The position numbers and the translations under genes were made by a program. DNA of 64,000 bases from Azohydromonas australica DSM 1124 (GTDB taxonomy: Bacteria > Pseudomonadota > Gammaproteobacteria > Burkholderiales > Burkholderiaceae_C), in the NCBI RefSeq assembly GCF_000430725.1, contig NZ_KE387207.1, positions 31,020-95,019 of the forward strand. The letters are read 5' to 3'. Under the pieces are notes generated by a model. The model saw only the letters and a program-made list of their open reading frames with translations, had not been told where the DNA came from and made no database searches. Shown piece by piece: positions 1 through 10,204 of the stretch. How positions within the stretch are numbered: position 1 is the first letter of the stretch; each line of letters begins with the position of its first letter.

Positions 1-457
1 CGTAGATGCGCTGCATCGGCGCCGAGCGGCCCCAGAGGTGGCCGAAGTGGCCGGTCTTGTGCCACTCGGCGTTGAGCGAGGCGAGCTCGTCCTTGAGCAC
101 CGAGGGGCGCATCACGCGCGAGAGGATCCCGCGCAGCTGCTTCATGTTGACCGGCTTGGTCAGGTAGTCGGCCGCGCCCAGGCGCAGCGCCTGCACCGAC
201 GTCTCCAGGCTGGCGTGGCCGGTGATGAGCACCACCTCGGAGTGCGCGACGAGTTGCGGGTCGTCGAACAGGTCCATGCCGCTGCCGTCGGGCAGCTGCA
301 GGTCCAGCAGCACGATGTCGGGCCGCTGCAGCGCCATCTGGCGCCGCGCATCGCGCAGGTTGTGCGCCGTGGCCACGGTGAAATGCTCGGCCGCGATGAG
401 GGCCGCCATCATCTGGGCCGAGTCCGTGTCGTCGTCGACGATCAAGGCATGACTCAA
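1..457 (-). CDS. NtrC-family sigma-54-dependent response regulator, N-terminal part (runs off the left edge)
   Basis: Cytoplasmic two-component transcription activator. I start it at a TTG (codon 457-455) because an AGGAG ribosome site lies about 7 bases before it and the protein then begins directly with a receiver domain (MSHALIVDDDTD). D8-D10 form the acidic pocket, D52 in LLDLQLPDG is the likely phosphoacceptor, and K101 in YLTKPVN is the conserved lysine. From about residue 137 the text FGHLWGRSAPMQRIY resembles the first segment of the AAA+ sigma-54 interaction domain. The missing part should therefore carry the GAFTGA loop and a Fis-type helix-turn-helix. No kinase partner lies beside it inside the window. 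The family call is firm; the sigma-54 class rests on that short stretch only. Confidence 0.85.
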   Translation of the reverse strand, partial: MSHALIVDDDTDSAQMMAALIAAEHFTVATAHNLRDARRQMALQRPDIVLLDLQLPDGSGMDLFDDPQLVAHSEVVLITGHASLETSVQALRLGAADYLTKPVNMKQLRGILSRVMRPSVLKDELASLNAEWHKTGHFGHLWGRSAPMQRIY

Positions 458-526
458 GTGATCTCTCCTCTACTGAAGGGGTCTTGTACGGCACGGCCCC
501 GGGAACTGAAGTTGCCGTAAGGGCTC

Positions 527-1252
527 ATGGACGTGAACCCCCCACAACGTCCGGCGCTGACCATCGGCGCCGGAGACAACACACTGCCCCGGAGCCACAG
601 CGTCCTGCTGTTGGTGGACTTCATCAATCCGCTTCAGTTCACGGGTGCTGACAGTATCGCGCCCGCGGCCCTGCAGGCGGCGCGCTGTACAGCCCGTTTG
701 AAACAGGTGCTTTCACAACGAGGCGTACCGGCCGTGTACGCCAACGACAACTATGGCACCTGGCGGTCGCAGTTCAGCGACGTGTTGAACTACTGCAAGG
801 AGTTGCCGGGTGAGGCCGGTGAGATTGCCCGGTTGCTGGCACCGGCCGAATGCGACTTGAGCCTGCTCAAGCCGCGTCATTCGGGGTTCTATGCCACGCC
901 GCTGGAGCTGTTGCTGACGCAGATGCATGCCCATGAGCTCATCGTGGTCGGGCTGTCGGCCGACATGTGCGTGCAGCTCACGGCCATGGATGCCTACCTG
1001 CGTGGCTACTCGGTCTGGGCGCCAGCGGACTGTACCGCCGCCGAGACGCCCGAGCGTAAGCGCGAGGCGCTCGCCTACATCGAGCGCGTGTTCAAGGCTG
1101 ACGTCCGCGACAGCACCGAGCTGGACAGCCGGACGCAGGGCGGGGCGGCGATGGGCGAACAACAAGAAAAAGGCGGGGAAGACGAGGGCGGGGAAGCGCG
1201 TGAAGCCGATGCGACCAGCGCCGCGGCGGCACACCGTTTGCCTCAGCTTTGA
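527..1252 (+). CDS. Isochorismatase-family cysteine hydrolase
   Basis: Cytoplasmic hydrolase of the isochorismatase/nicotinamidase fold, 241 aa. The triad is visible: D31 (LLLVDF), K115 (LLKPRHSGFY) and C148 (GLSADMC). The natural substrate (amide, pterin or isochorismate-like) cannot be told from sequence. The gene is divergent from the NtrC-type regulator with about 70 bases between them. The last 40 residues are odd: an acidic, Gly/Glu/Ala-rich tail after FKADVRDSTELDS. The neighbouring frame over the same bases instead encodes a Lys/Arg-rich tail (ANNKKKAGKTRAGKR), which looks more like a natural basic C-terminus, so a one-base shift near 1130-1150 is possible. Confidence 0.85.
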   Translation: MDVNPPQRPALTIGAGDNTLPRSHSVLLLVDFINPLQFTGADSIAPAALQAARCTARLKQVLSQRGVPAVYANDNYGTWRSQFSDVLNYCKELPGEAGEIARLLAPAECDLSLLKPRHSGFYATPLELLLTQMHAHELIVVGLSADMCVQLTAMDAYLRGYSVWAPADCTAAETPERKREALAYIERVFKADVRDSTELDSRTQGGAAMGEQQEKGGEDEGGEAREADATSAAAAHRLPQL

Positions 1253-1312
1253 CACGGGACTCGCGCATCAGGGCGCCGTTCTGCAACCTCTGAAACGTAG
1301 GAGTAATGCACC

Positions 1313-1585
1313 ATGATCAACCTGATTGTCTGGCTGTTCGTTGGCGGTCTGATCGGCTGGGTAGCCAGTCTGATGATGCGCACTGATGCCCAACAGGGCA
1401 TGTTCCTCAACGTGATCGTCGGCATCATCGGCGCCGCGTTGGCGGGCTGGTTCATCTCGCCGCTGGTGGGCATCCCGTCCATCAATCAGAACTCGTTCAG
1501 CATCGGCTCATTGCTGGTGTCGCTGGTGGGCGCCGTGGTCTTGTTGGCCATCGTCAACCTCGTGCGCAGGGGCAGCGTGCGATAA
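1313..1585 (+). CDS. GlsB/YeaQ/YmgE-family stress membrane protein
   Basis: Small inner-membrane protein of 90 aa (transglycosylase-associated protein family), usually induced in stationary phase or envelope stress; its biochemical role is unknown. Three hydrophobic segments (about residues 2-20, 30-50 and 62-82) carry the glycine-rich repeats typical of the family (GGLIGWVAS, VIVGIIGAALAGW). A TAGGAG ribosome site lies 6 bases before the ATG. It heads a run of rightward envelope/stress genes that ends at the hairpin at 3712-3754. Confidence 0.9.
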   Translation: MINLIVWLFVGGLIGWVASLMMRTDAQQGMFLNVIVGIIGAALAGWFISPLVGIPSINQNSFSIGSLLVSLVGAVVLLAIVNLVRRGSVR

Positions 1586-1720
1586 GGCAGTCCACGGCAA
1601 CCTTACCGAGCTCCCTGCGGCCGTCCCGATGCCGCCGTTATATGCTGCATCGGGACGTGCCTCGTCCTTCCGTCGGCTGGCGCCGACGCTCCACGCGTCT
1701 TAAAGCACAGGAGAGAAACC

Positions 1721-2275
1721 ATGGCCTCCACTTCCAGCCCCTTCCCGACTTCCGGCAGCTCCGGCAGTTCCAGCACCACGGGGTCCGGCTCCACGCTGGG
1801 CACCGGTTCCACGCTGGGTAGCAGCAGCATGAGCGGTACGGGCGACAGCTCCAGCAGCCTGTCTTCCGGCATGTCCTCTTCGGGCATGTCCTCCTCTTCT
1901 TCTGGCACGGGCTCGTCCATGGGCTCCTCTTCCTCCGGCATGTCCGCCAGCGGCGGCGGCCTCTCGGGCAACGGCAACAGCGCGATGGCCGGCGGCGGCA
2001 ACGCCCAGGGCGGCGCCTCGATGGACCGCATGGTGCAAAGCGCGCACGAGGCGGTGGACCGCTTGGCCGAGAAGGCCGGCCCGGCCCTGGACAAGCTGCG
2101 CAGCACCATGGGCAGCGCTACTGAAAAGCTGCCCATGAGCCGAGACGAACTCAGCGCCATGCAAGAAGAGTGGGTGTCGAGCCTGCGCGAGACGGTGCGC
2201 GAGCATCCGATCGCCTCCGTGGCCGTGGCCGCGGCCGCGGGCATCCTGCTCAGCCGTATGCTGTCCTCTCGCTGA
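1721..2275 (+). CDS. Ser/Gly-rich protein with C-terminal DUF883/ElaB-like membrane-anchor domain
   Basis: The 184-aa protein has two parts. Residues 1-95 are low-complexity Ser, Gly, Thr and Met. Residues about 100-184 are an amphipathic helical region (MVQSAHEAVDRLAEKAGPALDKL, then LRETVREHPIASVAVAAAAGILLSRMLSSR), which matches the C-terminal anchor of DUF883/ElaB proteins. ElaB proteins are inner-membrane proteins reported to associate with ribosomes in stationary phase; the role here is unproven. The repetitive N-terminus is not part of the usual family. The gene has a good AGGAGAG ribosome site and its stop overlaps the start of the next gene (TGATG), so the two are translationally coupled. 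Confidence 0.75.
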   Translation: MASTSSPFPTSGSSGSSSTTGSGSTLGTGSTLGSSSMSGTGDSSSSLSSGMSSSGMSSSSSGTGSSMGSSSSGMSASGGGLSGNGNSAMAGGGNAQGGASMDRMVQSAHEAVDRLAEKAGPALDKLRSTMGSATEKLPMSRDELSAMQEEWVSSLRETVREHPIASVAVAAAAGILLSRMLSSR

Positions 2276-2808
2276 TGGACGGCCTGCAGCCCCAGCCTTC
2301 CGCGCAGGCCGCCCCCCAGTCCACCGCCCAGGCCGACCCGGCCCAGGCGGGCCTGGACGGCCTGACCTCCGATTCCTTGTGGGACAACGTCAAGCTGCTG
2401 CTGCGCGATCTCCCGGGTGTGGTGAGCGACCGCGTGCATCTGCTGGCGCTGGAGCTCAAGCGCTCGGGGCTGGCGCTGGCGCAGATGGTCGGACTGGTGG
2501 TGGCCGCGGGGGTGCTGCTGTGCACCGCGTGGCTGGCGCTGTGGACGGGCATCGGCGTGGCGCTGGTCCAGGCCGGCGTGGCCTGGGGCTGGACGCTGCT
2601 ACTGATCCTGCTGATCAATCTGGGCGCGGCCTGGCTGGCCGTCAAGCGCGCGCTGGCGCTGGCAAGGTTCCTGGCCCTGCCGGCGACGCTGCGGCGGCTG
2701 ACGCTGTCCACGCCCACTTCGTCCTCGCGCCGTGCCGGCGCCGGGGCTCCCAACGCTTCGACAGGAACCCCCGATGAGCGCGCAGCTTCAGCCGCCGGCA
2801 CGCCCTGA
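2275..2808 (+). CDS. Phage-holin-family (Holin-X/DUF1469-like) membrane protein
   Basis: Inner-membrane protein of 177 aa. The ATG at 2275 overlaps the stop of the DUF883-like gene by one base, which fixes the start; an upstream in-frame ATG at 2170 would lie wholly inside that gene. After about 35 variable residues comes DNVKLLLRDLPGVVSDRVHLLALELKR, then two hydrophobic hairpin segments (about residues 68-92 and 98-120). In free-living proteobacteria this family sits beside DUF883/ElaB and YqjK-like genes and is not a lysis holin. The Ser/Ala-rich tail runs on past the start of the next gene at 2774. Confidence 0.8.
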   Translation: MDGLQPQPSAQAAPQSTAQADPAQAGLDGLTSDSLWDNVKLLLRDLPGVVSDRVHLLALELKRSGLALAQMVGLVVAAGVLLCTAWLALWTGIGVALVQAGVAWGWTLLLILLINLGAAWLAVKRALALARFLALPATLRRLTLSTPTSSSRRAGAGAPNASTGTPDERAASAAGTP

Positions 2809-3688
2809 GGCCCCGGCCGGCATCGTGCCGGCCAGCCTGGACCAGCAGATCATGGCGGCCGAGATGGCCATCATCGCCCGCGAGCAGCGGTTGCGCCTGC
2901 AAGCAAGCCGCATCGGCGAGCAGATTCACCAGAAGCTGCCCGCGCTGGGCGCGGGCGCGGCCAGCATGGTCGGCGGCGTGGTGCTGCGCAGGATTTTCCG
3001 CCAGCGCCGCGGCGTGGCCGACACCGGCGGCGCCGTGAGCACCGGCACCAGCTGGCTGGCGCAGCTGCCCTGGGCGCAGCTCAGCGCGTTCATCTGGCCG
3101 CTGCTGCCGCTGACGGTGCGCAACCGGGTCAATCCCAAGCTCGTGGCCGGGCTCATGGCCACCGCCGTGCCGCTGGCCGTGGCGCACTTCAAGGTTGCGC
3201 GCCAGGCGCCGGTGAGCACCGCGCCGCTGCTGGACCTGCGCCGCTACGCCGGGCGCTGGTACGAGATCGCGCGGCTGCCGCTGCGCACCGAGGACCAGTG
3301 CGACAGCGACGTGACCGCCACCTACACGCTGCTGCGTGGCGGCCGGGTGCGCGTGGTCAACAGCTGCTACACGCGCGACGGCGTGCAGGAGGAAGTGCGC
3401 GGCATCGCCCGCGCCACCGAGGGCGACGGTGCCAAGCTGGAAGTGAGCTTCGCGCCTCGGGCGCTGCGCTGGCTGCCCGGTTCCTGGGCGCCGTACTGGG
3501 TGCTGCACGTCGATCCGGACTACGGCGCCGCCGTGGTCGGCACGCCTGACCGCAAGCACTTGTGGCTGCTGTCGCGCTCGCCCCTGATGGACGACTCGCA
3601 GCTGCAGCGCCTGCTGCTGCACGCACGCGCCCAGGGCTTCGACACCACGAAGCTGATGCGTACGCCGCAAGGGCTGCACGCGTCCTGA
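2774..3688 (+). CDS. Lipocalin-domain protein with N-terminal helical/membrane extension
   Basis: Protein of 304 aa. The C-terminal half (about residues 153-304) is a bacterial Blc-type lipocalin: the signature GRWYEIARLP carries the invariant G-x-W at G160/W162, followed by the strands DVTATYTLLRGGRVRVVNSC and YWVLHVDPDYGAAVVGTPDRKHLWLLSRSP. These proteins bind lipids or hydrophobic ligands, normally at the outer membrane. Here there is no lipoprotein signal. Instead the first 150 residues hold a coiled, YqjK-like helix (about 20-60) and hydrophobic segments near 64-75 and 105-145, so the lipocalin may be tethered to the inner membrane. The start at 2774 overlaps the holin-like gene by 35 bases; an in-frame ATG at 2732 is less likely. 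Confidence 0.8.
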   Translation: MSAQLQPPARPEAPAGIVPASLDQQIMAAEMAIIAREQRLRLQASRIGEQIHQKLPALGAGAASMVGGVVLRRIFRQRRGVADTGGAVSTGTSWLAQLPWAQLSAFIWPLLPLTVRNRVNPKLVAGLMATAVPLAVAHFKVARQAPVSTAPLLDLRRYAGRWYEIARLPLRTEDQCDSDVTATYTLLRGGRVRVVNSCYTRDGVQEEVRGIARATEGDGAKLEVSFAPRALRWLPGSWAPYWVLHVDPDYGAAVVGTPDRKHLWLLSRSPLMDDSQLQRLLLHARAQGFDTTKLMRTPQGLHAS

Positions 3689-3711
3689 GCGATTGAAGTC
3701 CTGAAAGGGCT

Positions 3712-3754
3712 CGCGCCCCGGCCTGCAACACAGTGGGCCGGGGCGCGCTGTTTT
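3712..3754 (+). terminator. Strong hairpin terminator after the GlsB-to-lipocalin run
   Basis: A perfect 12-bp stem, CGCGCCCCGGCC (3712-3723) with GGCCGGGGCGCG (3736-3747), has a 12-base loop and is followed by CTGTTTT. It lies 24 bases after the lipocalin stop. Confidence 0.75.
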
Positions 3755-3798
3755 GGGCCGCGCCCGCCTTCGGTGACGGCGCGGCCGGTCAGCGGATC

Positions 3799-4059
3799 TC
3801 AGCCGCCCCGATGCGGCCCGTTGCCCGAGTCGTCGTTGCTGTTGGTGCGCCCGGCGCTCTTGCCCACCTGGTCATGGCCGCTGGAATGGGGCTGCAGCGT
3901 CTGGTGCGAGCCGCTGGCCGCCGGGTGCTGCGGGCCCTTGCTGCCTTGCTGCTGCTTGCCGCCCTGGTTCTGCTGCTGCTGACGGTTCGTGCCGGCGTCG
4001 GAGGGGTTGTTGCCCATCTGCGTTTCCTTGTTCCTGTCCGGATCCTGCTGGCGGGTCAT
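3799..4059 (-). CDS. Small hydrophilic Gln/Gly/His-rich protein
   Basis: I do not recognise a family. The frame encodes 86 aa, very hydrophilic and probably disordered (TNRQQQQNQGGKQQQGSKG, then HPAASGSHQTLQPHSSGHDQ), with no cysteine and no hydrophobic segment. The ATG at 4059 is chosen because GGAG lies 6 bases upstream. It diverges from the acidic protein gene at 4186 with a 126-base shared upstream region. Similar short hydrophilic proteins accompany stress genes in Burkholderiales, but no function can be given. The composition is unlike a random GC-rich frame, which supports it being real. Confidence 0.55.
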   Translation of the reverse strand: MTRQQDPDRNKETQMGNNPSDAGTNRQQQQNQGGKQQQGSKGPQHPAASGSHQTLQPHSSGHDQVGKSAGRTNSNDDSGNGPHRGG

Positions 4060-4185
4060 GGTGATCTCCGTGGGAGTGGGGCGGCCCCGGGGGACCGCAT
4101 GCCTTACGGGTCGGCAACGCCTGTGCCCAGTGCCGCGCGGCATGACGCTTGCCGAATCCACGGGAAGTTCAAGGAGCACAGCACC

Positions 4186-4746
4186 ATGGCCACCAGTTCC
4201 ATCCTCGGTACCGACCAGACCCCGATGCCCGTCGAGGGCCGCGACACGAAGGCGCTGGGTCCCAGCGACACCACGGACAGCGGCAGCGACATCGCCGGCC
4301 TGGAGGATGACCTCAATCCGGGCGGCGCGCTGGACTCCATCGCCGAGCCTGACAGCCTGCGCCCCATGACCTCGCCCGAGAGCCTGACGGCCGACAGCGA
4401 CTCCCAAGGCTCCGGCGAGCGCCGCAGCGCCGGCAGCGACGCCGGCCGGGAGGCCGCTGACATCGCGCCGGACTCCATCCAGACCGTGAGCGACATCGAC
4501 CCGCTGGTGGACGGCGATTTCAACGGCGATGCCAGCGCCGGCCTCTCGCCCGAGGAAGCGCGCGCCCGCGAGGATGCCGCCGCCGACATGGTCAACGCCG
4601 CCACGCTGGAGGACGACGACGACCTCGACGAGGAGGAGGAAGCCGACGCCGACATCGAGGAAGGCGACGAAGGGCTGGACTCCGACGACACCGGCGACGT
4701 GCCGGACCTGGGGGACGCCGGGGAAGGTGACGAGGACGGGCGCTGA
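4186..4746 (+). CDS. Acidic, intrinsically disordered hypothetical protein
   Basis: The 186-aa product is extremely acidic: the last 45 residues are largely Asp and Glu (DDDDLDEEEEADADIEEGDE). The N-terminus contains SILGTDQTP and LGPSDTTDSGSDIAG, a pattern I recall from small conserved Burkholderiales proteins of unknown function that are sometimes mislabelled as chemotaxis proteins. There is no membrane segment or recognisable fold. The ATG at 4186 has AAGGAG 10 bases upstream; the open frame extends further upstream but without a ribosome site. A generic role such as a polyanionic chaperone or counter-ion would be guesswork. Confidence 0.75.
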   Translation: MATSSILGTDQTPMPVEGRDTKALGPSDTTDSGSDIAGLEDDLNPGGALDSIAEPDSLRPMTSPESLTADSDSQGSGERRSAGSDAGREAADIAPDSIQTVSDIDPLVDGDFNGDASAGLSPEEARAREDAAADMVNAATLEDDDDLDEEEEADADIEEGDEGLDSDDTGDVPDLGDAGEGDEDGR

Positions 4747-4946
4747 GCCCGGTGCACGGTTTTCGCTGAGCCTGCGTCGGCGTCGATCGACGCCAGCGCG
4801 GGCCGTCAGTCGCTACGCTGTCACTCCGGCTTTTCCCGCGATGACGGCGTTTTCGCTTCGGCTGCCTGTGTCATGCGCGGACCACCAGCAGACCGCTGGT
4901 TTGGCGGTCGGCGCTCTCTGCGCTGGCCAAGCGTTTGGCCGTCCCT

Positions 4947-7928
<2,982 letters not shown>

Positions 7929-8288
7929 CACAGGCAACGTACCGGGCAAGCACGGTGCCCGTGCGGTGTGAGGGCCAAGGGAGAGGGGGGCATCGGGGCT
8001 CGCGGGGTGCACCGGTCGCAACGGCGGGAGGCCGTGGACGGCGGGAAATCGGGACTGCCGCGGCCAGTCTAGCGGCGCGCCGGCGCAGTCGGTTGATGCC
8101 GCAACGCTTCGGGCCACGTGGCCGGTCACGGCATGGCCAGGGTTTGAGCAAACGAAATGCCAAAAAAGAGCCGGCTTGAGTCGCTTGTCAAGGGCTCTCC
8201 ACCCTCACACCGCACGACCCCCGCGACCCGGGAATAGGGGCACGGCGATTGCCTCCCAAAACGACACAGCTGCAATGGGATTGGTCTC
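7929..8288. other. 360-base divergent intergenic region (sensor kinase / glycosyltransferase operon)
   Basis: No convincing gene. It must hold promoters for both the leftward kinase and the seven-gene glycan operon. A perfect 12-bp palindrome GGCCACGTGGCC lies at 8112-8123. An A-rich stretch (ATGCCAAAAAAG) follows at about 8157-8168. I found no pair of -35/-10 boxes good enough to name. Confidence 0.5.
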
Positions 8289-9587
8289 ATGAGTTTTCCG
8301 CCTTTGCGCGTTGCCTTGATCAGCGAACACGCCTCGCCCTTGGCCGTGCAAGGCGGAGTGGACGCGGGCGGCCAGAACACCTACGTCGCGCACGTGGCGC
8401 GCAGCCTGGCCCAGCTGGGCCACCACGTGGACGTGCTCACGCGCCGGGACGATCCGGCGCTGCCCGCCGCGGTGGACCTGCGTCCTGGCGTGCGCGTGCT
8501 GCACATCCCGGCCGGGCCGCCGCGCTTCGTGCCCAAGGAGCAGTTGCTGCCGCACATGCCCGCCTTCACGCGCGCGGCGCGGCAGCTGCTGGCGCACAGC
8601 GTCCCCTACGACGTGGTGCACGCCAACTTCTTCATGTCCGGCCTGGTGGGGCTGCGGCTCAAGGCCAGCTTCCGCGTGCCGCTGGTGATGACGTTCCATG
8701 CCCTGGGCCATGTGCGGCGTGAGCACCAGGGCGCCAGCGACGGCTTCCCGCCGGAGCGCATCGCCATCGAGGAGCGCATCGTGCGCGGCGCCGACCGCGT
8801 GGTGGCCGAGTGCCCGCAGGACCGCCTGGACCTGCTGCGCCTCTACGGCGCCGACGACCGCCGCATCGTCACCGTGCCCTGCGGCGTGGATCTGAAGGAG
8901 TTCGCGCCCGTGGACCGGGCGCTGGCGCGGCGCCGCCTGGGGCTGGCGCCGGACGACTTCGTGGTGCTGCAGCTGGGCCGCCTGGTGCCGCGCAAGGGCG
9001 TGGACAACGTGGTGCAGGCCGTGGCGCGGCTGCGCCACATCCCGAAGCTGAAGCTGCTGATCGTGGGCGGCGACGCGGCCGAGCCCGACGAGGCGCTGAC
9101 GCCCGAGATCGGCCGGCTGCGCGCGCTGGCGCGCGAGGGCGGGGTGGAGGACCGGGTCATCTTCAGCGGCCAGCGTCGGCGCGAGCAGCTGCCCGCGTGC
9201 TACTGCGCGGCCGACGTGTTCGTCACCACGCCCTGGTACGAGCCCTTCGGCATCACGCCGCTGGAGGCGATGGCCTGCGGCGTGCCGGTGATCGGCGCGG
9301 CGGTGGGCGGCGTCAAGTTCTCGGTGGCCGACGGCGTCACGGGTTTCCACGTGCCGCCGCGCGACCCGGCGGCGCTGGCGGCGCGCATCGAGCAGCTGCA
9401 CGCGCAGCCGGCGCTGGCGCGGGCGCTTGGGCGTGCGGGCATCCGCCGCGTGCGGACGCTGTTCACCTGGGACCGCGTGGCCGGCGAGCTGGCCGAGGTC
9501 TACCAGGGCGTGCGCCGCCCGCGCCAGGCCGCCGCCGTGCAGGCCGCTGCCGATCTCGACCTGTCGCAGCCGGGAGCCATGGCATGA
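8289..9587 (+). CDS. GT4-family glycosyltransferase
   Basis: Cytoplasmic retaining glycosyltransferase of 432 aa, GT-B fold. The N-terminal donor loop is GGVDAGGQNTYVAHVARSLA, as in sucrose-synthase-like and MshA-like GT4 enzymes. The C-terminal domain has LGRLVPRKGVDNVVQA and the EX7E-type nucleotide-sugar site EPFGITPLEAMACGVPVIG. The substrate is unknown; context suggests addition of a sugar to an LPS-core-like or capsular glycan. It is the first gene of a rightward operon (8289-16427) and its stop overlaps the next start as ATGA. Confidence 0.9.
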   Translation: MSFPPLRVALISEHASPLAVQGGVDAGGQNTYVAHVARSLAQLGHHVDVLTRRDDPALPAAVDLRPGVRVLHIPAGPPRFVPKEQLLPHMPAFTRAARQLLAHSVPYDVVHANFFMSGLVGLRLKASFRVPLVMTFHALGHVRREHQGASDGFPPERIAIEERIVRGADRVVAECPQDRLDLLRLYGADDRRIVTVPCGVDLKEFAPVDRALARRRLGLAPDDFVVLQLGRLVPRKGVDNVVQAVARLRHIPKLKLLIVGGDAAEPDEALTPEIGRLRALAREGGVEDRVIFSGQRRREQLPACYCAADVFVTTPWYEPFGITPLEAMACGVPVIGAAVGGVKFSVADGVTGFHVPPRDPAALAARIEQLHAQPALARALGRAGIRRVRTLFTWDRVAGELAEVYQGVRRPRQAAAVQAAADLDLSQPGAMA

Positions 9588-10204
9588 CGGCGGGCCGCCC
9601 GGCGGTGTTCCTGGACAAGGACGGCACGCTCATAGAAGACGTGCCCTACAGCGTCGACCCGGCGCGGCTGCGCTTCACGCCGCGCGCGCTGCCGGCGCTG
9701 CGCCTGCTGCGCGATGCGGGCTACGCGCTGGTCGTGGTCACGAACCAGCCGGGGTTGGCGCTGGGCCGCTTCAGCGCCGCCGACCTCGAAGCGCTGCGCC
9801 TGGCGCTGGCGCAGAAGCTGTGGCGCGAGGGCGGGGTGGCGCTGGACGGTTTCTTCTTCTGCCCGCATGCGGCCGAGGCCGGCTGCGATTGCCGCAAGCC
9901 CGCGCCGGGGCTGCTGCTGCGGGCCGCTGCGGCGCTGGGACTGGACCCGGCGCGGTCGTGGATGGTGGGCGACATCCTCAACGACGTGGAGGCCGGCCAC
10001 CGCGCCGGCTGCCGCGGCGTGCTGCTGGACGTGGGCCACGAGACGCTGTGGCAGTTCACGCCGCTGCGCCAGCCCCGCTACCGCGCCAAGGACCTGCTCG
10101 ACGCCGCCCGGTTCATCCTGGAGAGCCATGACATGAACGATTCGCTTGCCGGATCGGGCGCCGCTGCGTCCGCCCGGGAATCCACCGTGGAGGCCAGCGC
10201 ATGA
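9584..10204 (+). CDS. GmhB-like HAD phosphatase (heptose bisphosphate phosphatase family)
   Basis: Soluble HAD hydrolase of 206 aa. The nucleophile motif is FLDKDGTLIED, followed by VVTNQPG, the zinc-binding FCPHAAEAGCDCRKPAPG and MVGDILNDVEAG. This is the GmhB/HisB-N layout, so it should remove a phosphate from D-glycero-manno-heptose 1,7-bisphosphate or a related sugar bisphosphate. A second GmhB-like gene sits in the convergent operon at 18107-18679, so the two may differ in anomer specificity or pathway. Its start overlaps the upstream glycosyltransferase (ATGA) and its stop overlaps the downstream one. The C-terminal 25 residues are low-complexity. Confidence 0.87.
   Translation: MTAGRPAVFLDKDGTLIEDVPYSVDPARLRFTPRALPALRLLRDAGYALVVVTNQPGLALGRFSAADLEALRLALAQKLWREGGVALDGFFFCPHAAEAGCDCRKPAPGLLLRAAAALGLDPARSWMVGDILNDVEAGHRAGCRGVLLDVGHETLWQFTPLRQPRYRAKDLLDAARFILESHDMNDSLAGSGAAASARESTVEASA

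Noticed and set aside
2275..2808. Holin-family protein as evidence of a prophage
   Set aside because: No phage structural, integrase or lysis genes are near. Holin-X-like proteins beside DUF883-type proteins are ordinary chromosomal genes.
3733..4185. N-terminal extension of the acidic protein
   Set aside because: The extension would overlap a hairpin terminator and a divergent small gene. The ATG at 4186 has a proper ribosome site.
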